DNA from: Butyrivibrio sp.
Lineage (GTDB): Bacteria; Bacillota; Clostridia; Lachnospirales; Lachnospiraceae
Length of the DNA stretch: 47,717 nucleotides
NCBI GenBank assembly: GCA_016291375.1
Contig: JAEEXE010000023.1
Location: forward strand, 1 to 47,717
Reading direction: 5' to 3'
The position numbers were made by a program, and so were the translations under genes. The notes beneath the pieces are model-generated. The model was not told the DNA's origin, did no database searches, and saw only the letters and a list, made by a program, of their open reading frames with translations. Positions 8,342-16,982 of this stretch are shown here, in pieces (positions within the stretch are counted from its first letter, which is position 1; every line of letters begins with the position of its first letter).

Positions 8342-9310
8342 ATGAAGATTTTACTTATATCCGGGTTTCTGGGAGCAGGTAAAACCACATTTATCAAAGA
8401 ACTGATAAACAGGACGGATGAGCGCCCTGTAATCATGGAAAACGAATACGGTGATAACAATCTGGATTCCAATGAGCTTAGACAGAGTGCAGCCAAAGAA
8501 GAGGATATACAGATTCTTGAATTCATGGAAGGCTGCGTATGCTGCACCATGAAGGACAGTTTTGTAAATTCCGTGCTAACTGTCTTTTCATCATTGAGCC
8601 CGGAATATCTTATTATAGAGCCTACGGGAGTTGGTAAGTTGAGCAGTATTATTGAGAATCTAAAGCCCATTTTAAATACGGCGGTGTTTCTGCTTCGCCC
8701 GGTGGTTGTCATTTCGCCGGATAACTATAGGGATAACATGAAGGAGTGGCCAAGTCTTTACAGGGACCAGATTGCAAATGCAAGTATTGTTGTCTTTTCC
8801 AAGTGCGAGCACACTGATCCTGACATAATCGCAGACGTTGTCAAAGAGGTAAAAAAGATTAATCCTGCGGCGGAGATTGTGAGTGAACACTACACTTTGA
8901 AGGACAAAGAGTGGTGGGATGGACTGTTCAACCTGAAGGGTGAAGCAAAGGAGGCGGCAGAATCAATGACAGCCGCAACGGCAGGACGCCCGGGCGGGGC
9001 AGATTCCGGCGGCGCAGCCGAAGATTCTTTTTCCCAAGTTAGTATTAATAAGGGCGGTTTTCATAATCCCGGTGAGCTGATTCAGCTCTTGGAGGATTGT
9101 CTCCATGGCGAATACGGTCATATTGCAAGGGCAAAGGGAACGCTCTGGGTAAATAACGAGGTCCTTAGGTTCGACCTTGCTGACAGAATGTATGCCATAA
9201 CGGATTCGCCGGATGACGCTTGTCAGTGCGTTTTTATCGGAAAGAATCTGGACGAAAAAAAGCTCCGCAAAAGACTTTGCGGAGGCGAAAGAGCTACCAT
9301 AATCAGTTAG
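8342..9310 (+). CDS. CobW/COG0523-family G3E GTPase (putative metallochaperone)
   Basis: A 322-residue G3E-family GTPase. Near the N-terminus are the P-loop GFLGAGKTT and the metal-binding motif GCVCCTM near residue 72, followed by EPTG (Walker B/G3 region). The usual NKxD guanine-specificity motif appears as SKCE. A small Gly/Ala-rich linker (about residues 211-232) leads to a CobW C-terminal-like domain. Family members insert Zn, Co or Fe into target proteins. The zinc alcohol dehydrogenase upstream is a possible client, but that is inference. The start is ATG 8342 with AGGTAGGAA upstream. The 3' end overlaps the convergent GT2 gene by 8 bases. Confidence 0.85.
   Translation: MKILLISGFLGAGKTTFIKELINRTDERPVIMENEYGDNNLDSNELRQSAAKEEDIQILEFMEGCVCCTMKDSFVNSVLTVFSSLSPEYLIIEPTGVGKLSSIIENLKPILNTAVFLLRPVVVISPDNYRDNMKEWPSLYRDQIANASIVVFSKCEHTDPDIIADVVKEVKKINPAAEIVSEHYTLKDKEWWDGLFNLKGEAKEAAESMTAATAGRPGGADSGGAAEDSFSQVSINKGGFHNPGELIQLLEDCLHGEYGHIARAKGTLWVNNEVLRFDLADRMYAITDSPDDACQCVFIGKNLDEKKLRKRLCGGERATIIS
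9255..9284 (-). terminator. Intrinsic terminator of the GT2 gene, inside the cobW-like coding end
   Basis: On the minus strand CTCCGCAAA and TTTGCGGAG form a perfect 9-bp stem with a 4-base loop (plus positions 9263-9284), then one C and seven T. It therefore works in the GT2 direction while lying within the last codons of the opposing GTPase gene. Confidence 0.8.
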
Positions 9311-10337
9311 TTTTTTTGTCGTATCTTTTCAGGATAAATGAAGTGAACCTGATAAGCAGGCGCAAGGGGTGTCTGATGCAGGCGTACAATAATTTATTGG
9401 CTTTGGAAGTGATGTTTACATCTGTGGACATCACTTTTTTTCTTATATCTTCTTGCATGAAAACCTTGCGAACCTTGCAGGGAGTGCCGTGCTCATCTGA
9501 GCGAAGCATGTTTTTAAGAACTACAAGGAGCATAAGGACGAACTCTCTGTCAGTCTGCTGGTCGCCGTTTTCAATGTTTTTGGCTTTGAAAATAGACTTA
9601 AAAGTAAAGTCGTTGAGCCTTAGATTGTCCAAAAGGTGCGGACTGTAGGCGTGAGCCATGGAGCTGCTGACAAGTCTGTAGTGGTAGAAGTGGCAGTCTT
9701 TTGCGATGTAAAGTCTTTTGCAGTCGCAGATGCAGGGAAGCATGATGTTCACATCCTCCGCCATGACAATATCGGTGTTGCAGTATTTGATGTTGTCGAT
9801 GATGAGCTTTCTTGATATGAGCTTCATGCAGCGTGAGAGCGTAACCGGGCGCACATCCTGTCCAAGGAGGTTTTTTCTGAGCTCTGAAAGTTTCTCGTCC
9901 TTGTATTCGCCGGGGGCTGCGGACTGAGTTTCTTTTCTCCTCTCACCGGCTTTTTCTACTATGTAATTACCTGCGATTATTTCTTCATTGGCAAAAGAAC
10001 TGTCGGTGTAAGCATAGAGCTTCTCCAGCATATCGGTATCAACCCAATCATCGCTGTCGACATAACAAAGGTAGGGGGCGGTGGCGAGCTTAGAACCTGC
10101 AATCCATGCGGACATGAGGCCACCGTTTCTTTTGTGCTGAACTACTACGCGGCTGTCCTTAGTAGCGTATTCATCGCATTTTGCAGGGCTGACGCCATCA
10201 GTTGAGCCATCATCCACAAGGATGATCTCTATGTCTTTTAATGTCTGTCCAAGCACGGAATCCATGCACTCGTCCATATATTTGGCTGTATTATAAACGG
10301 GTATTATCACACTTACCTTAGGTGATGTAGCAGACAT
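9303..10337 (-). CDS. Glycosyltransferase family 2
   Basis: A 344-residue GT-A fold glycosyltransferase. It starts with KVSVIIPVYNTAKYMDECMDSV, followed by IILVDDGSTD and the DxD-bearing segment CYVDSDDW near residue 95. This is the EpsJ/WcaA-like pattern of enzymes that use nucleotide sugars to elongate surface glycans. The start ATG at 10337 has GGGAGGA upstream on the minus strand. The gene stands alone, convergent with the CobW-like gene. The C-terminal 60 residues are basic and may sit at the membrane. The sugar is unknown. Confidence 0.88.
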   Translation of the reverse strand: MSATSPKVSVIIPVYNTAKYMDECMDSVLGQTLKDIEIILVDDGSTDGVSPAKCDEYATKDSRVVVQHKRNGGLMSAWIAGSKLATAPYLCYVDSDDWVDTDMLEKLYAYTDSSFANEEIIAGNYIVEKAGERRKETQSAAPGEYKDEKLSELRKNLLGQDVRPVTLSRCMKLISRKLIIDNIKYCNTDIVMAEDVNIMLPCICDCKRLYIAKDCHFYHYRLVSSSMAHAYSPHLLDNLRLNDFTFKSIFKAKNIENGDQQTDREFVLMLLVVLKNMLRSDEHGTPCKVRKVFMQEDIRKKVMSTDVNITSKANKLLYACIRHPLRLLIRFTSFILKRYDKKTN

Positions 10338-10365
10338 GTCATCCTCCCTTTTGATCTGACTTAGT

Positions 10366-10427
10366 GCTGAGCTTTGCGCAGATTTGATATACTTTGCAAT
10401 TTAATTGCTGAGCTTTGCTCTGATTTG
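10366..10427. repeat. Two imperfect 21-bp direct repeats upstream of the GT2 gene
   Basis: GCTGAGCTTTGCGCAGATTTG at 10366-10386 recurs at 10407-10427 with two differences, a start-to-start distance of 41 bases. They lie 30-90 bases upstream of the GT2 start, where a promoter and operator would be expected. The function is unknown. Confidence 0.75.
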
Positions 10428-10629
10428 TTGCGCTCTGCGACTTTATTTTAGCATATTTACGGGACTATTACATGGAAGATGTTTGTTTTTCCTGATTTTA
10501 TGTTCTGTGACGGAATAGGAATGGGAATCGGTTTTACCTGTTTTTGAAGTACATAGGAGTATGGTAACCGGCGTGGAATTGGGGTACAATTAGATATAAG
10601 ACAACTATAATAATGACCGGAGGTGGGGT

Positions 10630-11136
10630 ATGAGCAAGGTTTTTCATGTTGATCACCAGATCGCAAACAAGAATGTGGAGGACTCGATCACAGAGTGGAC
10701 CAAGGTTGTAAAGTATAGTGATATTAACAGCGAGAACAGGTTGTTTGGCGGGACGCTTATGTCATGGATAGATGAGGTGGCAGGAACCGTAGCTGTAAGG
10801 CATTCGGGTAATCCCGTAGCCACAGCAGCTGTTGACAATATGCAGTTCAAGCAAGGCGCTAAGCTTGATGATATTGTTGTTATGATAGGGAAGATAACTC
10901 ACGTAGGTAAGACTTCCATGGAAGTAAGAGTTGATACCTATGTTGAGGACAGACGAAACGGTATGAGGCATGTGCTCAACAGAGCATATCTTACCGAGGT
11001 GTGCATAGATGATGATGACACACCGGTACTTGTGCCATATGGACTTAATGTTAAGACAGAAAATGAAAGAGCTGAGTGGGAAGGAGCAGAGAAGAGAATC
11101 GCCCTTCGCAAGCAGCGCAGGATGGAAGGATTCTGA
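10630..11136 (+). CDS. Hotdog-fold acyl-CoA thioesterase
   Basis: A 168-residue single-hotdog protein of the YciA/ACOT acyl-CoA hydrolase group. Diagnostic segments are NRLFGGTLMSWIDEVAG near residue 37, where the family has its catalytic Asp/Glu and helix, and the second strand region GKITHVGKTSMEVRVDTYVED. It would release free acid and CoA from acyl-CoA. The start is ATG at 10630 behind CGGAGGTGGGG. It is monocistronic with a good terminator. The physiological substrate is unknown. Confidence 0.88.
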   Translation: MSKVFHVDHQIANKNVEDSITEWTKVVKYSDINSENRLFGGTLMSWIDEVAGTVAVRHSGNPVATAAVDNMQFKQGAKLDDIVVMIGKITHVGKTSMEVRVDTYVEDRRNGMRHVLNRAYLTEVCIDDDDTPVLVPYGLNVKTENERAEWEGAEKRIALRKQRRMEGF

Positions 11137-11144
11137 TATAGGTA

Positions 11145-11183
11145 AGAGCCGCAGCTTTTAAAAGCTACGGCTCTTTGTTTTTT
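11145..11183. terminator. Bidirectional intrinsic terminator between thioesterase and GNAT genes
   Basis: AGAGCCG-C-AGCTTTT pairs with AAAAGCT-A-CGGCTCT (one mismatch) and is followed by GTTTTTTT on the plus strand. On the other strand the element lies directly past the GNAT stop codon. Confidence 0.85.
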
Positions 11184-11713
11184 TAGAACTTAAGTCTCAT
11201 CTGGTACCAGGTTACATCGCCGTGTGTGGAATTTGATACTCCTTCGTTTTCAAATCCGAATTTGGCATAGTAGTGCAGAAGCTTATCTTTGCAGGTTAGG
11301 ACGACACCCTTCCTGCCTTCTTTCTGAGCATTGTTTATAAATGCACGTAGAGTGGCTTCAGCGTAGCCTTTCCTTTGATAGGCAGGATCGGTATCAACGC
11401 CAAATATCATCTGCCAGGCGCCGACGGGATTGTGAAGCCCTGCATCATCATACATCTCATCCTGCAGATCCGGAGTGTCGGTGACGAGTCCGTTTACCAT
11501 GCTGACTAATTTATCTGAGATAAACAATAGTAAAAAATAGTCAGGATATCTTTCCAGCCTTTTCTTAAAAGATTCTTTGGATGCTGCTTCGGCAGCAGGA
11601 AAACATGTGGCTTCCAGCTGAGCTATATTATCAAGATCTTCTATAGTGGCTTTTCTTATGACATAATTTTCCGATGCATTATTTTTTATACAATATTCTT
11701 TCATGGTAAACAC
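11183..11713 (-). CDS. GNAT-family N-acetyltransferase
   Basis: A 176-residue acetyl-CoA-dependent acyltransferase. The core shows YVIRKATIEDLDNIAQLEATCFP at the N-terminus and the acetyl-CoA pyrophosphate loop Q-R-K-G-Y-A (YQRKGYAEATL) near residue 117. The FNDVGF-like end appears as YYAKFGFENEGVS. It resembles the serotonin/arylalkylamine N-acetyltransferase-like branch of GNATs, but the substrate cannot be told. It lies 69 bases downstream of an ABC transporter operon on the same strand and may be co-transcribed. Confidence 0.85.
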   Translation of the reverse strand: MFTMKEYCIKNNASENYVIRKATIEDLDNIAQLEATCFPAAEAASKESFKKRLERYPDYFLLLFISDKLVSMVNGLVTDTPDLQDEMYDDAGLHNPVGAWQMIFGVDTDPAYQRKGYAEATLRAFINNAQKEGRKGVVLTCKDKLLHYYAKFGFENEGVSNSTHGDVTWYQMRLKF

Positions 11714-11782
11714 CTTTACCTTACTTTAAGTTTCTTTTTAATATGTTGGCGCTGATTATGAAATACAGGAACGCACCGTTTT

Positions 11783-12454
11783 TCATTTTTGAATCTCCAC
11801 GGTCCTGTCAGCGTACTTTTTTACTATATCATCATGAGTTGCTACAACAACAGTTTTTCCTTCGGAAACCATGTCTGCAAGATAATTCATGACAATCTCA
11901 GTGGCCTCTTTATCAAGACCTCCCGACGGCTCATCTATAAGATACAGATCTGGATCACTTACAAAAAGTCTTGCAAGAGAGGCTCTTCTAAGTTCGCCTC
12001 CTGAAAGTTCGTGAGGATATCTGTCCGCAAGGGATTCTATGCCAAAGAGCTCAAGAAGAGAAAGAGCCTTCTCCTTAACTATAGTAAGCGGCGTGCTTTC
12101 CGCAGAATCCGGAGCCTTAGACAACAGGCTTTTCAGCATGACATTTTCCAGAATAGTAAATTCCGATACCATAACGTTACTCTGAGGAAGGTATCCTATG
12201 CGCTCAGAGTGAAGCTTTGACAGGTCACTGTCTTTCCCTGATGAAAGATCAGTGCCGTCAAAATAAACTTCTCCCTCATCAGGTTTAAGGTAACCGCCAA
12301 GGAGCGCTAAAAGAGTGCTCTTACCGCTTCCGGAGCGTCCCGATAAGACAAGTAGTTCTTTTTTGTTTACCGAAAGGTCGTAGTCATTAAATACTTCAAA
12401 GCTACGGGTTCCACGTGTGTAACGCTTTGAAATATGCCTTAGTTCAGCGAACAT
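11783..12454 (-). CDS. ABC transporter ATP-binding protein, LolD/MacB type
   Basis: A 223-residue ATPase. Walker A is LSGRSGSGKST near residue 36, the Q-loop is YLPQSN, the signature is ELSGGELRRA and Walker B is LYLIDEPSGGLD. The sequence type pairs with FtsX-like permeases, and the gene starts one base after the FtsX stop with an AGGAGG site in the permease end. The start at 12454 is chosen for that site; an upstream in-frame ATG at 12490 lies inside the permease gene. With the permease it probably forms a mechanotransmission or export complex rather than an importer. Confidence 0.92.
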   Translation of the reverse strand: MFAELRHISKRYTRGTRSFEVFNDYDLSVNKKELLVLSGRSGSGKSTLLALLGGYLKPDEGEVYFDGTDLSSGKDSDLSKLHSERIGYLPQSNVMVSEFTILENVMLKSLLSKAPDSAESTPLTIVKEKALSLLELFGIESLADRYPHELSGGELRRASLARLFVSDPDLYLIDEPSGGLDKEATEIVMNYLADMVSEGKTVVVATHDDIVKKYADRTVEIQK

Positions 12455-12455
12455 T

Positions 12456-13661
12456 TTATTCCTCCTCTCTAAGGGCCGAGTATTCATCAAGCTTGCAGAT
12501 CCTGACTATGGGAATGGCTGATGCGATCATTCCTGACAGGACCGAAGCACCAAGTCCCAGAACAAATATAAGAAGTGTTTCCAAAACCTTTGGAGTCACA
12601 TATACAAACTTAAGATTAAGTGCCATGTATCTTCCGAAAGGAAATACTGTAAGGGCAGATAAAAAGCCGCCTGCAACAAAGCCCGCAAGTGATATTATGA
12701 GACTTTCCTTTATTACTTTTTCGACCAGCTGTTTTCTTGAAAGACCAAGGACCCTCAAAAGAGCATATTCTTTTTTCTGGCCGTTTGATGATATATAAAA
12801 AGCAATGAGCAGTATCAGCTCAACTATAAGCCACACAAGAAGCAGCACAAAATACGCGGCGGAAGCTATATGTCCCGTGCTGTCGGAAAAGGACTTAAGG
12901 ATTGCTTCCGGGTATAGTATGTCTACATCCGTATCGGTATTTTTGTTTATCTCTCTTGCAATGTCACTGTCCACAATTCCTGGCTTAAGCTTGATAAATA
13001 CAGAAGAGATGGTATTGCCGTTCTTTTGAGATTCAAGAAAAGAAATGCCTTTGCTCTCTGCATCGGAGATAAGCTGCGGGACGGTGTCCATAGTAAAGTA
13101 AGCGGAAGTATCAAGGCTTGTTCCTGTCTCTGCAAGCCTGTAAACAACGGAGTAGGAGCGGCCGAATATCTTTATGGTGCCGTCTTTTTCTGTCTTGATC
13201 TGACTTCCAACTACAGCCTTATCCTTGCCGATCTTCCCCTTTGCCTTCTCCTCGATCCAGGGCTGAACAATGAAATCAGTCTTTGGATCAAAGCCCACGA
13301 TGCCGACCTTGCTGGTGCAGCAGTCAGCAGAGAGGCTTGCGAGATAGAACTGCTCGGTGAGAGCATCTATTCCGTCGATGTTCCTGATGCTGTCCGTGAC
13401 GTTTCTGTCAAAGTAGAAATATTCACGAGAGCCTTCCATAAGAAGACTCTCGGCTGTTTCTTCGCACTCGGAAGGGATGACCATTATGTCTGCGCCAAGT
13501 CGTTTCTGCATTCCCTTAAGTCCGTTGTGCAATACCAATATGAGGAGTGAACCACCGATCATCACAAAAGAAAGGATGGCGATCAGTGTGATCAGACTTA
13601 TGTTTTTCTGTTTTTTTCTCTGAATACTCTTTATCAGAAAAGAATCTTTAATCGAAATCAT
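12456..13661 (-). CDS. FtsX-like ABC transporter permease with a Cys-Cys motif
   Basis: A 401-residue MacB/FtsX-type permease. It has one N-terminal transmembrane helix (about 22-45), an extracytoplasmic domain of roughly 210 residues, then three helices near 265-290, 315-340 and 360-385. The outer domain contains ASLSADCCTSKVGIVGFDP, with an adjacent Cys pair that could bind a metal or form a disulfide. It overlaps the DUF4418 gene upstream by 4 bases and is followed by its ATPase. The substrate is unknown; the Cys pair and the Cys/Met-rich DUF4418 partner suggest metal or redox handling, which is inference. Confidence 0.88.
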   Translation of the reverse strand: MISIKDSFLIKSIQRKKQKNISLITLIAILSFVMIGGSLLILVLHNGLKGMQKRLGADIMVIPSECEETAESLLMEGSREYFYFDRNVTDSIRNIDGIDALTEQFYLASLSADCCTSKVGIVGFDPKTDFIVQPWIEEKAKGKIGKDKAVVGSQIKTEKDGTIKIFGRSYSVVYRLAETGTSLDTSAYFTMDTVPQLISDAESKGISFLESQKNGNTISSVFIKLKPGIVDSDIAREINKNTDTDVDILYPEAILKSFSDSTGHIASAAYFVLLLVWLIVELILLIAFYISSNGQKKEYALLRVLGLSRKQLVEKVIKESLIISLAGFVAGGFLSALTVFPFGRYMALNLKFVYVTPKVLETLLIFVLGLGASVLSGMIASAIPIVRICKLDEYSALREEE

Positions 13662-14050
13662 GCCTTTTTAACTTTCAACAAATAAACAGAATTGATTACT
13701 GAAACAAGGATCGTGATAACCCCAAGAACCACCAAAAGAGGGCGGGTTGCGTTGTTGCAAGCCATCATATCGCTTCCGCATACTCCGATGAGAGTTGTGG
13801 GAATTGCGATAGCAAGGGCGCCTATACCCGCCACTGCTATGCTGATTCCGGCTCTGACTTTTTCGGTAAAAAAGAAAGATGCAGCGCCCAAAACTGCGAT
13901 GAGAATACCGATTCCAATCTCGGCCTGTTTGGTGTACTGGCAGCGCATCTTCATATCCGCGGGACAAACCGGGAAAATGACAGTAGGTGCCAGAATAATA
14001 AGGATTCCAAGTATTACAAAAATGATTGAGATAGATATTTTGTTTTTCAT
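13658..14050 (-). CDS. DUF4418 four-helix membrane protein
   Basis: A 130-residue protein with four predicted transmembrane helices, matching the DUF4418 pattern by eye. Two similar extracytoplasmic segments stand out: FPVCPADMKMRCQYT after helix 1 and IGVCGSDMMACNNAT after helix 3. Both read C-x2-D-M-x(n)-C, which looks like an internal duplication with Cys/Met ligands. The ATG at 14050 has AGGAGA upstream. It overlaps the FtsX-like gene by 4 bases, so the two are probably co-translated. The function is unknown. Confidence 0.8.
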   Translation of the reverse strand: MKNKISISIIFVILGILIILAPTVIFPVCPADMKMRCQYTKQAEIGIGILIAVLGAASFFFTEKVRAGISIAVAGIGALAIAIPTTLIGVCGSDMMACNNATRPLLVVLGVITILVSVINSVYLLKVKKA

Positions 14051-14112
14051 AGTGTTTCTCCTAAATGAATTTGATATTTTATAAGCCCCCAAAAAAAGCG
14101 GCATTTGCAAGA

Positions 14113-14898
14113 TCAGATCATGTACTCAGGCTCTGGATGAGCATTAGCAAGATCAAACCTGTCAAGAAGCGAGCGGCGAAGAGCCAGGAATTCAGCGCCT
14201 CCTCGGTTTCTCGGATGAGGGATATCCACATCAATGATCTCACTGATCTTGCCGGGGCGCGGTGTCATGATCACGATGCGGTCCGACATGTATATTGCCT
14301 CATCAACATCGTGAGTCACAAGCAGCATGGTAAGATTCTTTTCCTTCCTGATCTCAAGAAGCTTATCCTGTATGTCCGCTCTGGTAAAAGAATCCAAGGC
14401 TCCCATGGGCTCATCAAGAACCAGAAGTTCAGGCTCGTTGATGAGAGCTCTTGCAATTGCAACACGCTGCGACATACCGCCGCTAAGCTGGTGGGGATAG
14501 GACTTTTCAAAGCCCGTAACCCCCACAAGATCTATATATTTCTGAATACGTTCTTTGTCTTTGCTTTTGCGATAAACGTGGCGGGCCTTAAGACCTGAAG
14601 CTACGTTGTTTTCTACGGTGAGCCATGGAAACAGGTTGTGCTGCTGGAAAATATAGCCTCGCTTGTAATTGGGCTCTTTTACCTGCTCTCCTTTAAATAC
14701 TATTGAGCCGTTTCCTGCTTCATCAAGACCTGCAATAAGGCGTAGAAGCGTTGTTTTGCCGCAGCCGGAGGCTCCGATTATGGAGACAAATTCACCGCGC
14801 TTAAGCTCAAGATTTATGTCTTTTAATGCTTCTACCTGATGTTCTCCGTCGTCATAGAATCTGTTTACGTTCTCTATAGTTAAGATTTTTTCGCTCAT
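14113..14898 (-). CDS. ABC importer ATP-binding protein, SsuB/TauB-like
   Basis: A 261-residue ATPase of the nitrate/sulfonate/taurine importer class. It has Walker A GASGCGKTT near residue 39, the Q-loop FQQHNLFPW, the signature LSGGMSQRVAIARAL and Walker B LLVLDEPMGALD, followed by the switch His in LVTHDVDEA. It overlaps the permease gene by 4 bases. With the permease and the lipoprotein binding protein it forms a complete importer downstream of cysK, so a sulfur compound is a reasonable substrate. Other members of this class carry thiamine precursors or nitrate. Confidence 0.88.
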   Translation of the reverse strand: MSEKILTIENVNRFYDDGEHQVEALKDINLELKRGEFVSIIGASGCGKTTLLRLIAGLDEAGNGSIVFKGEQVKEPNYKRGYIFQQHNLFPWLTVENNVASGLKARHVYRKSKDKERIQKYIDLVGVTGFEKSYPHQLSGGMSQRVAIARALINEPELLVLDEPMGALDSFTRADIQDKLLEIRKEKNLTMLLVTHDVDEAIYMSDRIVIMTPRPGKISEIIDVDIPHPRNRGGAEFLALRRSLLDRFDLANAHPEPEYMI

Positions 14899-15899
14899 TT
14901 TACGATCCCCCTTTGCCAGCGCAGTACATAATCCTGCAGCCTGTTAATGAGTTTGAGGATGGCACTGAATAGTATTGCCATTATCAAAATGGCTGCAAAC
15001 ACCTTGTAGTACGCGCTCCATACCTTAGATAGGTTGATGTAGTATCCAAGACCTCCGGGCTGTCCAAGCATCTCCGCCATTACAAGAGTTGTAAAAGCAA
15101 AGGCGTTGGCTGTTGATATTCCCGTGAAGATCTGGGGCATCGCGTGGGGTATCGCAACGTGGAAAAGTTGGTAAAAAGCATTTCCGCCAAGTATCTTGGC
15201 TGCTTCGTACTGAGCCTTGGGAGTGCTCTTGATACCTGCCGCCGTAAGGGATGCGATGGGAAACCATGCGCATATTACTATAAGGAACACCGCTGATATG
15301 AACGGAGTTGGGAAAAGAGTAAGTGCAAAAGGCATCCACGCTACTGCGGGTATAACTCCCGTAATCTTAAGAATGGGATAAACCCAGTAGTAAACTCTGT
15401 CAAACCATCCGATCAGGATTCCTGTGCCAACACCCAAAAGTACGCCGAATAAGAAGCCAAAGAAATAAAGCCTTAAGGAGTACAGAGTGTTGGTCAAAAT
15501 GAAGTCACCTTCTTCCAGGAAGGGATTTAAGATCTCCGCGGGTCCCGGAAAAAACGGCTGTGGCAGAACTTTTAACTTGGTTCCTGTTAGATCCAGAACG
15601 CCGATCAGTACGCCCATAGCAAAGCGGAAGCCTGCCTTGTTTATGTAACCGGCTCTTTTTTCCTCATCCTTATAGTCAATGATCCCAAACAGCGCATAAC
15701 CAAGGATCAGAGCCACAAGAACTATGCGCAGCAGATCGTTTCCATCCAGCTTAAAAGCGCCGATGCTGTATTTTACAAAGTTTGCTTTGTTGCTTATCTG
15801 AGGGAAAAGCAGATTTTCAATGATAGCAATTGCAAATCCCAAGCCGGTAAAAAGTATAGTCAGTATGTATTTTTGTATTTCCCTCTTTCCCTGTTTCAT
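14895..15899 (-). CDS. ABC importer permease, SsuC/TauC-like with extended N-terminus
   Basis: A 334-residue permease of the BPD_transp_1 type, with about six core helices. The coupling-helix EAA loop lies near residue 230-250 (YEAAKILGGNAFYQLFHVAIPHAMP). The protein is some 70 residues longer than typical SsuC (about 263), because three hydrophobic segments precede the core (residues 10-30, 55-72, 86-106). It lies 13 bases after the binding protein stop and overlaps the ATPase by 4 bases. Confidence 0.87.
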   Translation of the reverse strand: MKQGKREIQKYILTILFTGLGFAIAIIENLLFPQISNKANFVKYSIGAFKLDGNDLLRIVLVALILGYALFGIIDYKDEEKRAGYINKAGFRFAMGVLIGVLDLTGTKLKVLPQPFFPGPAEILNPFLEEGDFILTNTLYSLRLYFFGFLFGVLLGVGTGILIGWFDRVYYWVYPILKITGVIPAVAWMPFALTLFPTPFISAVFLIVICAWFPIASLTAAGIKSTPKAQYEAAKILGGNAFYQLFHVAIPHAMPQIFTGISTANAFAFTTLVMAEMLGQPGGLGYYINLSKVWSAYYKVFAAILIMAILFSAILKLINRLQDYVLRWQRGIVK

Positions 15900-15912
15900 G
15901 GGTTCACCACCT

Positions 15913-16947
15913 TTATTCCTGGTTTACGTCCAGTTTGTAGTAATTCTTTTCTGTGAATTCGCTTGAAGGCGTCTTGAGATAACCGATCTCGTTAAGTGCG
16001 TTTGAGAAGTACTCAACATCGCCCTGAATGCTGTGCTCGCCTGCGGCTCTTGACTCTGCACTTGGATACTCGTATGACTTAATAAGCTGAACTGCAAGCT
16101 CCTTGTCGCTTATCTGGGAATACTTTCCTTCGATGATCAGGTCAACAGCTTCTTCGGGATTCTTGCTGATCCAGTCCTGAGCCTTGTGATAAGCTCTCAG
16201 AAGTGCGGCCACCTTGCCGGGATCGCTTTCAAGTACCTTGTTGGAAGCAAAGAGGAAGCAGCAGTACTTTCCTGCAAACGCAGGGTCTTTTGAAAGGTCG
16301 AAAAGAACCTTTACCTTGCCTTCCTTTTCTGCAACAGATCCAAGGGGATCCCACATTGCCGCTACATCTATATCTCCGTTTAAAAGAGCTGCAAGCTCAA
16401 GGTTTCCGTCTGAATAAGGAAGGAAAGTTATTTCGCCGTCCTCCTGAAGAGCGGATATTCCGGCCTGCTCAACCCATACACTGGCAACCTGATGGGGAGT
16501 TCCGCCAATCTCATCAACTCCGATCTTCTTGCCGCGAAGGTCCTCAGCCTTGGAAATATCTGAGTCGGGACGAACTACAAACTTGATACATCCGTTGTGG
16601 AAGCCGTCAACGACCTTAACTCCAACACCTTCTTCGATTGAAGGGAAGAACTGGAAATCACCGTTTACCATTGGGATAGTTCCGTTGTTAAGTCCGATCT
16701 TTCTGGCTTCAAAGTCGGTAGAGATAAGCTCTACATCAAATCCTTCTTCGGCAAAAAAGCCTTTTTCATAGGCTACATATGTAGGCGCTCCGCAGAGAGC
16801 TCCGTCTTTTCCGGGAATCTGTATCTTTCCGTATTTATAATCACTGCTTGAAGCAGCTTTATTTCCGCAGCCTGCAAGACTTGCCATGGCAAGTGTAAGT
16901 ATCAAAGCTGCGCTGCCTAATCTTTTTGCAATAAATGTCTTTCTCAT
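15913..16947 (-). CDS. ABC importer substrate-binding lipoprotein, SsuA/NMT1-like
   Basis: A 344-residue binding protein. It has a lipoprotein signal with lipobox LAGC (Cys27) and an NMT1/SsuA-type fold: APTYVAYEKGFFAEEGFDVEL near residue 53, then the DLRGKKIGVDEIGGTPHQVA hinge region. It captures substrate at the outer membrane face for the SsuC/SsuB-like partners just downstream. It lies 35 bases after cysK on the same strand, supporting a sulfur link. The ligand is not readable. Confidence 0.87.
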   Translation of the reverse strand: MRKTFIAKRLGSAALILTLAMASLAGCGNKAASSSDYKYGKIQIPGKDGALCGAPTYVAYEKGFFAEEGFDVELISTDFEARKIGLNNGTIPMVNGDFQFFPSIEEGVGVKVVDGFHNGCIKFVVRPDSDISKAEDLRGKKIGVDEIGGTPHQVASVWVEQAGISALQEDGEITFLPYSDGNLELAALLNGDIDVAAMWDPLGSVAEKEGKVKVLFDLSKDPAFAGKYCCFLFASNKVLESDPGKVAALLRAYHKAQDWISKNPEEAVDLIIEGKYSQISDKELAVQLIKSYEYPSAESRAAGEHSIQGDVEYFSNALNEIGYLKTPSSEFTEKNYYKLDVNQE

Positions 16948-16982
16948 TTGCGCTCCTTCTATCTTTCTTTTAACAAAAAAGA

